This document shows positions 1 through 8,451 of a DNA stretch of 49,775 nt, piece after piece. The notes beneath the pieces are model-generated. The model was given only the letters and a program-made list of their open reading frames with translations, was not told the origin of the DNA and made no database searches. Source of the DNA: Novosphingobium sp. Chol11 (GTDB taxonomy: Bacteria > Pseudomonadota > Alphaproteobacteria > Sphingomonadales > Sphingomonadaceae); NCBI GenBank assembly GCA_945906105.1, contig CAMDQO010000020.1, positions 1-49,775 on the forward strand. The letters run 5' to 3'. Positions within the stretch are counted from its first letter, which is position 1; each line of letters begins with the position of its first letter. Made by a program: the position numbers and the translations under genes.

Positions 1-84
1 TGACGCAACCCGCCGCCGTGACAGCCCGCTGCTCAGAGCAATCCGAACCGCCTCACGCTTGAAATCTTCCGTATGCTTGATCAT
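1..84 (-). CDS. IS3-family transposase OrfA, N-terminal part
   Basis: Only the first 28 codons are present; the gene runs off the left edge. The reading is MIKHTEDFKREAVRIALSSG and onward, the typical start of the helix-turn-helix OrfA of IS3-type elements, which binds the terminal repeats and joins OrfB by programmed frameshifting. A GGAG ribosome binding site (94-97 on the plus strand, read in reverse) lies 9 bases before the ATG. It belongs to the same kind of element as the orfB tail at the right edge. The family is clear; the subgroup was not determined. Confidence 0.85.
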   Translation of the reverse strand, partial: MIKHTEDFKREAVRIALSSGLSRRRVAS

Positions 85-120
85 CTCGTCGGTCTCCTTG
101 AGCGAGTGTTAAACTCTCAA

Positions 121-149
121 GTGACCGGCGCAAAACCGTTACAAGTCCA
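121..149 (-). repeat. Terminal inverted repeat of the left IS copy
   Basis: This 29-bp end carries the core AAAACCGTTACAAGTCCA on the plus strand. It is the reverse complement of the repeat at 49628-49656 with one mismatch (G against A at one position). It lies on the promoter side of orfA, so it is the left end of the element in transposase orientation. Confidence 0.85.
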
Positions 150-463
150 CTTGTCATCCCATCAACCATCAGCCAGACAATGGAAGGACTCTACCTCTGA
201 ATGGTAACAATCAGGGGAGCACGTCAGAGGTGATAACGTAGGGAGCGTGGCATCCTGATAACACTGATTGCCCTGTGTTCGGCGGCGTCGTTACACGCAA
301 CCATCGTGCCTACGGCAGCGTGACCGCGCAATCAGGGGAGGGAATATGTATCAATCAACCCCTGCAGACGCGGGCTGCGAAGGGTGAAAGACCGCTATTG
401 GATTCAGATGTTGTGCAATCCGGTTCAACGACCGGGCGGCAAATTAACGAAAGGACAGATACC
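150..463. other. Intergenic stretch between the IS end and the first cargo gene
   Basis: No convincing gene is visible. An open frame continues upstream from the CMD gene to about 275 but has no ribosome binding site and does not resemble the CMD family. The 12-mer CAATCAGGGGAG occurs twice (208-219 and 329-340), each time followed by purine-rich sequence. Its meaning is unknown. The stretch probably contains the promoter of the gene at 464. Confidence 0.5.
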
Positions 464-1057
464 GTGCCAGAAATCACCAAGCCTCGAATCCCCCCGCTCA
501 AGCGCTCCGAATGGACAGACGAGGCGCGCGACGTGTTCGCCGTGCTCGAAGGTCCGGCCGCGTGGGAAAACGGGCCGATGTACGACAGCATCTCAATTCT
601 TGCGCAGAATCCGGCTCTGACCCGGCCATTCCTGACCTACAACAAGTACCTGATGATGAATTCGACGGTTCCCCACCGCGAGCGCGAGTTGGTGACGCTC
701 TATGTCGCCTGGACCTGCAAATCGGACTACGAATGGTTAAGCCATGTCCGGGAGAGCCGCAAGATCGGCTTCACTGACGCAGAGATTGAGGCGGTGAAGC
801 TGGGGCCAGATGCGCCGCTTTGGTGCGTACTGGATCGCACGCTGCTGCGCACGGTCGACCAGATGCGCGATTGCTATTCGATCGATGATGAGACCTGGGC
901 CGCGCTGATCGCGCACTACGACCATAAGCAGATGATGGATCTGGTGTTCACGATCGGGAACTACATCATGTTCGCGGCTGTGCTGAACGGATTGCGCATT
1001 CCGCCCGAGGTTGGCGAGGGAGGTGCTGCACTAGCCGAAAAATACGGCACTCCCTGA
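464..1057 (+). CDS. Carboxymuconolactone decarboxylase family (AhpD-like) protein
   Basis: A 197-residue protein of the CMD/AhpD fold, an all-helical family that includes gamma-carboxymuconolactone decarboxylase and peroxidase-like proteins. The central family block is visible: Glu75 in the RERELV stretch, Cys85, and His94 in YEWLSH. There is only one cysteine near the histidine, so a thiol peroxidase CxxC mechanism is unlikely. I start it at a GTG preceded by AAAGGA (450-455) at 8 bases; the frame stays open further upstream but that part looks non-coding. It is the first gene after the IS end, and a second family member lies at 23587. Such proteins are common in aromatic and steroid clusters, usually without known substrate. 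Confidence 0.8.
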   Translation: MPEITKPRIPPLKRSEWTDEARDVFAVLEGPAAWENGPMYDSISILAQNPALTRPFLTYNKYLMMNSTVPHRERELVTLYVAWTCKSDYEWLSHVRESRKIGFTDAEIEAVKLGPDAPLWCVLDRTLLRTVDQMRDCYSIDDETWAALIAHYDHKQMMDLVFTIGNYIMFAAVLNGLRIPPEVGEGGAALAEKYGTP

Positions 1058-1155
1058 AGGCCACGATACTGCTGGAGTGGTCCTTGGACATTTCTCGGGC
1101 GCGCGATGAGACAAGGCGTGTGTGACTTGCTATCAGGCCACGGATTCGTAACCTG

Positions 1156-1737
1156 ATGGAGAAAAGCGCCTTGTCCAAAGTTACCCGGCCATCACAGCGA
1201 CAGGATGCGGCGCGAAACAGAACCCGGCTGATTGCTGCCGCGCGCGAGGTTTTTGCCGAGTTTGGTCCGGACGCGCCTCTGGAGGAAGTGGCGGCAAGGG
1301 CGGATGTGAGCCGGACCACGCTCTACCGCAATTTCGCATCGCGGCAGGAACTCGCTGCGGATATTTATGAGCGCGACGTGGCGAAGATCGAAGCCCGTTC
1401 GGCCAAGGTTCGCGGAGACGAGCATGGCATTGTCGACCTATTCAATTTCGTGCTTGGCATGATGATGGACGACCGCAGCCTGTTTCATGTCGTGCTGAGT
1501 CCGGACATGGAATGGTATCAGGAGCATGTCAGCCGGATGGCGGCAGCGTTCAAGCCGCTGGTGCGGTCAGGCAAGGCTGCCGGCATCGTGCGCGAAGGCG
1601 CGACGATGGAAGATTTCCGGATCGCCTTCGGCATGGCGCTCGCCGGGATGCACCGTTTGTCGCCAGCCGGGAACAAGCAGGTGAAGCAGCGTATTCGTCG
1701 CTTGTTGAAACGCTCATTGTTCACCAATCAGGACTGA
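1156..1737 (+). CDS. TetR family transcriptional regulator
   Basis: A 193-residue protein with a TetR-type helix-turn-helix near residues 22-65 (key stretch TTLYRNFASRQEL) and a C-terminal ligand domain without a recognisable subgroup. The family normally represses neighbouring genes until a small effector binds. The annotated ATG has no clear ribosome binding site. A TTG at 1171, nine bases after GGAG, is a reasonable alternative that would remove five residues. The gene ends head-to-head with the VOC gene, overlapping its 3' end by 10 bp. The likely target is local, but no operator was found. Confidence 0.85.
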   Translation: MEKSALSKVTRPSQRQDAARNRTRLIAAAREVFAEFGPDAPLEEVAARADVSRTTLYRNFASRQELAADIYERDVAKIEARSAKVRGDEHGIVDLFNFVLGMMMDDRSLFHVVLSPDMEWYQEHVSRMAAAFKPLVRSGKAAGIVREGATMEDFRIAFGMALAGMHRLSPAGNKQVKQRIRRLLKRSLFTNQD

Positions 1738-2687
1738 CTGCCGCTCCGCGGATCACCACTGCACAGGTTCGTGGTGAATCCCCACGGGATACCATTACCA
1801 TCGGCGGGGTTGGTGACCAGTGTGTCTTTCGTGCGTGCCTGAATTTCCGCGCCGATTGACGTGAGGTGGCGCTCGACCCGGCCAAGGTCACTGACCTTCC
1901 AGGTCAGCGAGTGATAGATATCGAAAGGCGCCGCTTCGGTGAGCGCGACCGAAGCAGGCGTTCCTTTGTCCGGGGTTGCGAATTCGAAAATCGAATCTGC
2001 CAGCGAAACGAATGTGCTGTTCGCATTGAGAGTTTCATTGCGCGCCTGATCGATAATAACTGCACCAAGTATATCGATGAACAGCTTCAGCGCGCGGTCG
2101 GGCGCGGTGGTCAAAACGGTATGGTGTGAGCAGAATTCGAGTCCGAGGGGGCAATCCTCCTCGACCGGCGGGATGACCCAGCCTGGTTCCGATCTGGCAT
2201 CGAAGAAAAACGGCCCATCTTCGAAAAACTGATAGCGCAGGCCCGTCTCCGCAGCCGACGTGAAAAACATTGGCTTGCCGCCTGGAACCGGGAACTTGGA
2301 CTGAAACTCCGGCATGGCTTCGCCCATGGTATTCGATAGGTGGAAGCCGTTGCTGAACAACTGGTCGAACAGGCCTTCGAGACCTTCGACATACCAGCCG
2401 ACAGTCTTGAGTGTGGGGACGTCAACCGAGGGATAGACTTGCACCCCGCCTGGCACGAATTTCTCAGGGACGAGCGAATCGAAAAAGACATCACGGATCG
2501 AGGTGAAGGCGCAGTAGTCGGTCGGATAGCCCGAATCGGGCGGCACGATCTTCTTCAGGACCGTTTCGGCAGCGGCGCTTGGACGCCCGAAAAACCGCTG
2601 AAAGAACTGCTCCGACTCGGCGAGCGAGGGCGTGTACTGGGTTGGATGAAACATCCGCACAATGTTGAAGTTGCGAACTTTCGGCAC
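1728..2687 (-). CDS. VOC superfamily (glyoxalase/extradiol-fold) protein
   Basis: A 319-residue protein with two repeated halves, each starting with a His-containing strand (FHPTQYTP near residue 14 and SHHTVL near 188), as in the vicinal-oxygen-chelate fold. It is diverged, and I cannot point to the full His-His-Glu set of a ring-cleavage dioxygenase, so a dioxygenase call would be unsafe. The start is GTG with a strong upstream purine run (AGAAGGGGGAAG). It overlaps the tail of the TetR gene by 10 bp and reads in the opposite direction from its right-hand neighbour. Possible roles are a lyase, isomerase or oxygenase acting on a catabolic intermediate. Confidence 0.65.
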   Translation of the reverse strand: MPKVRNFNIVRMFHPTQYTPSLAESEQFFQRFFGRPSAAAETVLKKIVPPDSGYPTDYCAFTSIRDVFFDSLVPEKFVPGGVQVYPSVDVPTLKTVGWYVEGLEGLFDQLFSNGFHLSNTMGEAMPEFQSKFPVPGGKPMFFTSAAETGLRYQFFEDGPFFFDARSEPGWVIPPVEEDCPLGLEFCSHHTVLTTAPDRALKLFIDILGAVIIDQARNETLNANSTFVSLADSIFEFATPDKGTPASVALTEAAPFDIYHSLTWKVSDLGRVERHLTSIGAEIQARTKDTLVTNPADGNGIPWGFTTNLCSGDPRSGSQS

Positions 2688-2935
2688 CTGTCACTTCCCC
2701 CTTCTAAACTGTCATTCTCTATGTTTCGAGGCTATCGGGCAAGGTTAGAAAACGCAACATAAATGTACACGAGTGTACGCTTTGTGTTGACCGAAGGTGT
2801 GCCGTGAGTTAGCCATCGGGAACGAAATGCGGCTACCGTGCCAGGCGGAATTGAAATCGCTCGGCATTTTCGAAGGCACGCAGATTCGACTGGGATTGGC
2901 GGGTCGCACAAGCGACACACTGCAAGGAGGAAGCT

Positions 2936-3763
2936 ATGGTTGATGTGAAGACAGCCGCACCGGGCGTGAGTGATCGAAGCCTGAACACGCACTATCCGAT
3001 TACCGAGGAGCAGATCACGAGCCTGCATGAGAAGAGCTGGGCACCGCTGCCAGGCTTTCTCGACAAGGAAACGGTGACGGAGATTCGCGACTTGCTGCTG
3101 GCCATTCCCGATCGCGGTTTTCTCAGCGGGCCAAACAGTCCTGATATCGATTCCTCGAAGTTGATGCTTCACGATGGGACTTCTTTTAGCAATCCACAGA
3201 TGATGAAATTCGTAACTTCGCCCAGAATCAGCGGGGCGGTGGTTGATCTAATGAAAGTGCCTGAAGCTCTGTTCGTTCAGGACATCAGCTTCTTCAAGCC
3301 GGTTGGATCGATCGAGGTGCCATGGCACCAGGATTTCTCGTTTTGGCCATTTGACCGCTGGGGCAATTTGTCGATCTGGATTGCGCTGGAAGACATGGAT
3401 GACGATATGGGCGTGCTGAGATATCTCGAAGGTTCACATCGTGAGGGGCCGCTCGGTTATATCGAAGTTGAACGCGACATTCGCGATGTCTATCCGCATC
3501 TCCGCGACATGAAAATGGCTGGCGGCAAGGCCTTGAAGGCCGGCGATGCTCAGGCGCATTGGGACATTACCGTTCATGGTTCGGCGGTCAACACCGGCAA
3601 CCGCAGGCGCTCGGCGCTGTCGTTGCGTTTCCATCGTCCCGACGCGATCTACAATGGCATTGCCCATCCCCACTATGACAAGTTCGGCATGAAAGCAGGC
3701 GACCGGTTCGGCAAATGCCCCGCCTTCCCGCATATCGGACGGAATGGTGTAATCTCAGACTGA
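2936..3763 (+). CDS. Phytanoyl-CoA dioxygenase family Fe(II)/2-oxoglutarate oxygenase
   Basis: A 275-residue enzyme with the iron-binding facial triad of the PhyH family: His131 and Asp133 in WHQDF, and the distal His214 in ITVHGS, followed by an arginine-rich stretch that would hold 2-oxoglutarate. The family hydroxylates acyl-CoA or free small molecules with oxygen and 2-oxoglutarate. The start is well supported by AAGGAGGAAGCT just before the ATG. It stands alone on the plus strand, about 160 bp before the Baeyer-Villiger gene, and may be co-transcribed with it. The substrate is unknown. Confidence 0.85.
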   Translation: MVDVKTAAPGVSDRSLNTHYPITEEQITSLHEKSWAPLPGFLDKETVTEIRDLLLAIPDRGFLSGPNSPDIDSSKLMLHDGTSFSNPQMMKFVTSPRISGAVVDLMKVPEALFVQDISFFKPVGSIEVPWHQDFSFWPFDRWGNLSIWIALEDMDDDMGVLRYLEGSHREGPLGYIEVERDIRDVYPHLRDMKMAGGKALKAGDAQAHWDITVHGSAVNTGNRRRSALSLRFHRPDAIYNGIAHPHYDKFGMKAGDRFGKCPAFPHIGRNGVISD

Positions 3764-3800
3764 TCATGGCAAGTAAAAATCAGGCACGAGCAATGGATGC

Positions 3801-3820
3801 TAGCTCTCCTTTTAGAGCTA
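3801..3820. repeat. Inverted repeat upstream of the Baeyer-Villiger gene
   Basis: Two perfect 7-base arms, TAGCTCT and AGAGCTA, are separated by CCTTTT. The repeat lies 38 bp after the stop of the phytanoyl-CoA dioxygenase gene and about 105 bp before the next start. It could be an operator or a weak attenuator hairpin. There is no T-run after it, so a classical terminator is less likely. Confidence 0.4.
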
Positions 3821-3924
3821 TCGTTATCTAGGGCACGCGCCTGGATTTCGCCGCCGATGAGCTAGAGCCCTTTGCGACACAGGGGTCTTGGCAAGCGTTT
3901 TTCTAGTCTGGAGTGATCATTGGA

Positions 3925-5760
3925 ATGGTAAAGAATCAACCAACTAATTTGCCTCCTGTCGGTGAAGTTGACATTCCAGCTTTGAAGATAAAATACCAGC
4001 AGGAGCGGGACAAGCGTTTACGCCAGATGGGGAGTGAGCAATATATTGAATCAAAGGGTGATTTTTCCAGATCATACGAAGTCGATCCCTATTCGCCGAT
4101 AAAGTCGCGCGCCCCGGTAACCGGTCAGACCGACGTGGTAATTTTGGGTGCGGGTTACAGCGGTATGGCCGCCGCCATCCAGCTCAAGAAGGCGGGTATC
4201 GACGATTTTTACAACATCGATCATGCCGGCGATTTCGGCGGTGTTTGGTACTGGAACCGATTTCCCGGACTTCAGTGCGACAACGACGCATATTGCTATA
4301 TGCCATTGTTGGAAGAAACAGGATTTGTGCCGTCGAAAAAGTACACGGACGGCCATGAGATCTCGCGGCATTGCCAACTCATCGCCGACCAATTCGGCCT
4401 TTATGAAAAGGCCTTGTTCCATACATTGATAGAGACTTTGCGCTGGGATGACGCGATCAAACGCTGGCGGGTCGGAACAAATCGCGGTGATGACATCAAG
4501 GCACGCTTTGTCGTTTTGGCGATGGGGCCAATCAACAAGCCCAAACTTCCTGGCATACCAGGTATCCGAGACTTCAAGGGCAAGACGTTTCACACGGCAC
4601 GCTGGGACTACGATTATACGGGTGGCGAGCGTAAGAATCCTGTTCTCGACAAACTTGCCGATAAAAAGGTGGCGATTATCGGCACAGGTGCGACTGCGGT
4701 CCAGGTCATTCCGTATCTCGGCAAGTACGCCAAGCAGCTTTATGTTATACAGCGCACGCCCTCCTGTGTCGATGAGCGCAACAATGCGCCGACTGATGCA
4801 GATTGGTTCAAGTCCCTGAAGCCCGGCTGGCAACAAGAGCGTATAAGGAATTTCCATCGTGCGGGTATGGAGCGCCTTGATCCCGGAGAACCTGACCTTG
4901 TCGTTGATATCTGGACCGAAATCAGCCGAAACCTGTCGGCCGAGTTTGATGAAATCGGTTGGCCGACAAGCATGGAAGAATTCATGGCGCGGCGCGATGT
5001 CATGGACTTTCAGGTTATGGAGCGTCTGCGCAAACGTGTCGACCAGATCGTAGAGGACAAGGAAACGGCGGAAGCTCTCAAGCCTTACTACCGTTTTATG
5101 TGCAAACGTCCGTGTTCCAGTGATGCATACTATCCCACCTTCAACCGTCCCAACGTGAAGCTGATCGACGTGTCGGAAACACGCGGTCTTGAGAGAATGA
5201 CGGAGAACGGCTTCGTACATGACGGCGCCGAATATGAAATCGACTGCATGATCTTCGCCAGCGGGTACGAGGTGACCAGCGGATTGCGTCGGCGCTGGGG
5301 GATCGACATCATCGAGGGCCGCGAAGGCTTGTCGATCTATGATTACTGGGACGATGGCTTCCAGACGCTGCATGGCATGATGGCCTGCGAGTTCCCGAAT
5401 CTGTTCTTTACCGGTTACACACAGGGCGGGGTGAACGCCACCACGACTGCGACCTTCCTAGCACAGGGCGAACACATCGGCTATATCGTCAGTGAGGCAC
5501 TCAAGCGCGGCGCTACGGTCGTCGAGCCGAGTCAGGCAGCGCAGGACGCCTGGATCAGCCATGTCCGCGAAACGGCGGTCGATATGAGCGAATTCGCACG
5601 CGAATGCACCCCCAGCTATTTTTTCAACGAAGGTGAGCGGAAACACCGCTTCATCTTCGGCGACAATTACGGGCCGGGTTTCTATGCCTTCGAGCAAATT
5701 CTGGAACAGTGGCGCGGCGATGGCCAGATGGCAGGCCTTGTTCTGGACGAGAGCCAGTGA
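3925..5760 (+). CDS. Type I Baeyer-Villiger flavin monooxygenase
   Basis: A 611-residue flavoprotein with an N-terminal FAD-binding fold (VVILGAGYSG near residue 72), a second nucleotide-binding GTGATA motif for NADPH, and between them the fingerprint FKGKTFHTARWD at residues 217-228, which fits FxGxxxHxxxW(P/D) exactly. Such enzymes insert oxygen next to a ketone to give an ester or lactone. The N-terminus is about 60 residues longer than in the shortest family members, as in cyclopentadecanone- or steroid-type enzymes. I prefer the ATG at 3925 over an in-frame GTG at 3913 because GGAG is better placed for it. Three SDRs follow, which could supply its ketone substrate. Confidence 0.93.
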   Translation: MVKNQPTNLPPVGEVDIPALKIKYQQERDKRLRQMGSEQYIESKGDFSRSYEVDPYSPIKSRAPVTGQTDVVILGAGYSGMAAAIQLKKAGIDDFYNIDHAGDFGGVWYWNRFPGLQCDNDAYCYMPLLEETGFVPSKKYTDGHEISRHCQLIADQFGLYEKALFHTLIETLRWDDAIKRWRVGTNRGDDIKARFVVLAMGPINKPKLPGIPGIRDFKGKTFHTARWDYDYTGGERKNPVLDKLADKKVAIIGTGATAVQVIPYLGKYAKQLYVIQRTPSCVDERNNAPTDADWFKSLKPGWQQERIRNFHRAGMERLDPGEPDLVVDIWTEISRNLSAEFDEIGWPTSMEEFMARRDVMDFQVMERLRKRVDQIVEDKETAEALKPYYRFMCKRPCSSDAYYPTFNRPNVKLIDVSETRGLERMTENGFVHDGAEYEIDCMIFASGYEVTSGLRRRWGIDIIEGREGLSIYDYWDDGFQTLHGMMACEFPNLFFTGYTQGGVNATTTATFLAQGEHIGYIVSEALKRGATVVEPSQAAQDAWISHVRETAVDMSEFARECTPSYFFNEGERKHRFIFGDNYGPGFYAFEQILEQWRGDGQMAGLVLDESQ

Positions 5761-5845
5761 GCGATCTTCTGGCCGGGGTCGCGCTGCGCGCCGGATGGAC
5801 TCTGCCAGCCCTCCGGCGCTGTGCATTGACGAGCAAGGAATCGTG

Positions 5846-6727
5846 ATGCGGCCCCTTGCAGGCAAAGTGGCATTGGTGACTGGCGCCAGCCGGGGCATCG
5901 GCAAGGGTATTGCCCTAGCTCTCGCTGACGAGGGCGCCATCATCTATCTGACTGGACGGACGGCGGCGGTGGGAGATTCGATCTTGCCTGGCAGTCTGGC
6001 GGAAACGGCAGACGAAGTGGACCGCCGCGGCGGCACAGGAATCGCTGTCCAGGTCGATCACGGCGACGATGAGCAGGTCGCGAAGCTGTTTGCCCGGATA
6101 AGTAATGAGCAGCAGCGACTGGACATTCTCGTCAACAATGCCTTCGCGGTTCCTGATGGTCTCGACAAGCTGCATCCCTATTGGGAGCAGTCACTGAGCG
6201 ATTGGCGGATGGTCGATGTTGGGGTGCGCTCGAGCTATGTCGCAGCCTGGCATGCCGCGAAGATCATGGTTCCGCAAAAATCCGGCCTGATCGTCGCCAT
6301 CTCCGGCTACACCGGCGTCAGTTACACTTTCAATGTCGTCTTCGGTATGTGCAAGTCTGCGGTCGACCGCATGGCACGTGACATGGCAATCGAGCTCGAA
6401 GCGCACAATGTTGCCTCGCTGTCGCTATGGCAGGGGTTCACCTTCACCGAACTGGCCCGTGCCGCAATCGCGAGCCGTGCCGAATTGCAGCATTCGACTG
6501 TCACCAATCCGGCAGTCGGCAGCAGCCCCGAATTTCCCGGCCGGGTGATCGCGGCGCTGGCCGATGATCCACAAATGATACGGCATTCTGGCGGCACTTT
6601 CATTACCGCCGAACTCGCGCAGAAATACGGAATTACCGATATCGACGGTAGCGTGGTCCCGTCGCTGCGTGCGGAGCGCGGCGCGCCTATCTGGCAGCCC
6701 ATTGCAGCAAGAGGAGTCGCAGAATGA
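5846..6727 (+). CDS. Short-chain dehydrogenase-like protein with Tyr-to-Phe change
   Basis: A 293-residue SDR with the cofactor motif TGASRGIG (residues 12-19), the NNA motif (98-99), and Ser153. The expected YxxxK catalytic pair reads FGMCK (166-170), so the catalytic tyrosine is replaced by phenylalanine while the lysine stays. The general shape resembles the DHRS1-like branch. Without the tyrosine, ordinary alcohol/ketone redox chemistry should be weak; it may act as a lyase or hydratase, or be inactive. The ATG follows AAGGAA by 5 bases. The frame is open upstream into the previous gene but is not coding there. It overlaps the next SDR by ATGA, so the two are probably translationally coupled. 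Confidence 0.82.
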   Translation: MRPLAGKVALVTGASRGIGKGIALALADEGAIIYLTGRTAAVGDSILPGSLAETADEVDRRGGTGIAVQVDHGDDEQVAKLFARISNEQQRLDILVNNAFAVPDGLDKLHPYWEQSLSDWRMVDVGVRSSYVAAWHAAKIMVPQKSGLIVAISGYTGVSYTFNVVFGMCKSAVDRMARDMAIELEAHNVASLSLWQGFTFTELARAAIASRAELQHSTVTNPAVGSSPEFPGRVIAALADDPQMIRHSGGTFITAELAQKYGITDIDGSVVPSLRAERGAPIWQPIAARGVAE

Positions 6728-7647
6728 ACGAACATAGGTTCGATGGCCGGGTTGCCGTCATCACCGGCGCGGGGCGCGGTTTGGGGCGCAGCTATGCCCA
6801 TCTTCTGGCCGCGAAGGGCGCGAAAATCGTCGTCAACGATATCGGGGCCGATCTGACTGGCGCCGGTTCGGACAATGGGCCGGCCGAGGAAGTCGCGCGC
6901 GAGATCAGGGAACTTGGCGGTGAAGCGGTCGCCACGACCGCAAGCGTGGCGACGCCCGAAGGCGGCAAGGAGATCATCCAAACCGCGCTCGACACCTATG
7001 GCAGGATAGACATCCTTATCCACAATGCCGGCAATGTCCGCCACGGTTCGCTGGAGGATATGCCGCAGGAGGATTTCGATGCCGTGATCGATGTTCACTT
7101 GCGCGGCGCATTTCACGTCATCCGCCCGGCCTTCCCGGTGATGGCCAAAGCGAAATATGGCAGGATCGTGCTGACCGGTTCGATTGGCGGGCTTTACAGT
7201 CTGGCCAAGAGCCTGCCCTATGCCGTGGCGAAATCTGGGCTGATCGGCATGAACAATGCGGTCGCGCTTGATGGCGCGGACAAAGGTATCAAGAGCAACA
7301 TCATCCTGCCCGGCGCGATGACGCGGATGGGCGGCCTGATGGATACCGAGAAATTTCCCCCTTGCGGCCCCGAACTGGTGGCTCCGGTGGTGGCGTATCT
7401 GGCGCATGAATCCTGCTCGATCACGGGCGAAATGCTCGTCTCGATGGCAGGCCGCGTAGCGCGGGCTCTGGTGGCTGAAACCGAGGGCATCTATCGCCCT
7501 TCGTGGACAAGCGAGGGTGTTGCTGAACATCTGGAAGAGATTCGCGACACCGAGAAACTCTGGATGCTCGCGCCAGTGCCAACGGGCTTTTCCGAGCATA
7601 TGGGACGCAGTTTCGAAATGGCGCGCAAGAGCGCCGCTAAAGTCTGA
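6724..7647 (+). CDS. SDR, MFE-2 type 3-hydroxyacyl-CoA dehydrogenase-like
   Basis: A 307-residue SDR with TGAGRGLG at the N-terminus, HNAG, a serine in TGSIGG, and the intact YAVAK catalytic motif. The long insertion after the cofactor motif (a stretch starting NDIGADL) and the extended C-terminus resemble the dehydrogenase domain of peroxisomal multifunctional enzyme type 2, which oxidises 3-hydroxyacyl-CoA. Its start overlaps the stop of the preceding SDR. It is likely an NAD-dependent step on a CoA ester or a ring alcohol. The substrate is not visible from sequence. Confidence 0.85.
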   Translation: MNEHRFDGRVAVITGAGRGLGRSYAHLLAAKGAKIVVNDIGADLTGAGSDNGPAEEVAREIRELGGEAVATTASVATPEGGKEIIQTALDTYGRIDILIHNAGNVRHGSLEDMPQEDFDAVIDVHLRGAFHVIRPAFPVMAKAKYGRIVLTGSIGGLYSLAKSLPYAVAKSGLIGMNNAVALDGADKGIKSNIILPGAMTRMGGLMDTEKFPPCGPELVAPVVAYLAHESCSITGEMLVSMAGRVARALVAETEGIYRPSWTSEGVAEHLEEIRDTEKLWMLAPVPTGFSEHMGRSFEMARKSAAKV

Positions 7648-7660
7648 TCGAGGAAAGAAC

Positions 7661-8410
7661 ATGACGCAGAAAGTTGCATTGGTCACCGGCGCAGCTGCCG
7701 GCATCGGCGCGGAAATTTGCCGCCGTCTCGCGGCTGACGGAATGGCTATCGGCGTGCTCGACTTGAATATCGCGGACGCGAAAAAAGTCGCCGCCGGGAT
7801 TGTCGCCAGCGGCGGAAAGGCCATGGCGCTGCAAGCCAGCGTAGCTGATCGCGTCGAAGTGACGGGCGCGGTGGCGGCGCTGCGCGAGAGCTTCGGCCCG
7901 GTCACAGTTCTGGTGAACAATGCCGGGATTGCAGGCTTCGTGCCTTTCGAGGAAGTTACCGACGAGTTGTGGGATCGGACCATGGCGATCAACCTGAAGG
8001 GGACTTTCATCGTTACCCAGATCGTATTGCCCGACATGAAGACTGCCCATTGGGGCCGGGTGATCAACATCTCCTCGTCCAGCGCGCAATCGGGCACGGT
8101 GGGCATGGCGGCCTATTCCTCCTCTAAGGGCGGTGTGATCGCTTTCACCAAGACTCTGGCACTCGAGCTTGGACAGCACGGCATAACCGTCAACAACGTT
8201 CCGCCCGCCTCGATCACCGGCACGGTGATGTATGAGGCGAACAAGAACCTGATGCCGATGACACCCGAGCAGGCCGCGCAGATGATGCCAGTCCGCCGGC
8301 TGGGTGAAGCGGCCGATATTGCCAATGCTGTCTCTTGGCTCGCTTCGGAAGCAACCGGCTATGTCACCGGACAGACAATTGGCGTCAACGGCGGCCGGGT
8401 GATTGTCTGA
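7661..8410 (+). CDS. Short-chain dehydrogenase/reductase, FabG-like
   Basis: A 249-residue classical SDR: TGAAAGIG cofactor motif, NNAG, catalytic Ser in ISSSSA, and YSSSK. It matches the FabG / 3-oxoacyl-reductase branch in length and layout. The ATG at 7661 follows GAGGAAAG closely; a longer open frame upstream overlaps the previous gene and is not used. It lies 13 bp after the previous SDR and 41 bp before the TauD gene, so it is part of the same plus-strand operon. It probably interconverts an alcohol and a ketone feeding or following the Baeyer-Villiger step. Confidence 0.88.
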   Translation: MTQKVALVTGAAAGIGAEICRRLAADGMAIGVLDLNIADAKKVAAGIVASGGKAMALQASVADRVEVTGAVAALRESFGPVTVLVNNAGIAGFVPFEEVTDELWDRTMAINLKGTFIVTQIVLPDMKTAHWGRVINISSSSAQSGTVGMAAYSSSKGGVIAFTKTLALELGQHGITVNNVPPASITGTVMYEANKNLMPMTPEQAAQMMPVRRLGEAADIANAVSWLASEATGYVTGQTIGVNGGRVIV

Positions 8411-8451
8411 GCGAAGTAGCCACATTGGGATGAAAGCATCGGAGATCGTAC

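Larger units (their letters stand above)
1..149 (-). mobile_element. IS3-family insertion sequence, partial (left edge)
   Basis: The left edge of the window cuts an IS3-family element read on the minus strand. What remains is its terminal inverted repeat (121-149), a short leader, and the first 28 codons of orfA (1-84). The end of the element is placed at 149 because the same 29-bp repeat, inverted in function and with one mismatch, ends the second copy at 49628. The element faces away from the cargo, and the rest of it lies outside the window. No target duplication can be tested because the far end is missing. Confidence 0.85.

Noticed and set aside
1728..2687. Extradiol dioxygenase
   Set aside because: The VOC fold is plausible but the His-His-Glu metal set could not be identified, so only the superfamily is called.
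4072..5373. Open frame of 433 codons on the minus strand opposite the Baeyer-Villiger gene
   Set aside because: Shadow of a clear coding gene with the full family fingerprint on the other strand.
6322..8106. Long open frame of 594 codons on the minus strand opposite the SDR genes
   Set aside because: It lies antisense to three genes with clear SDR motifs and shows no family signature itself. High GC gives long shadow frames here.
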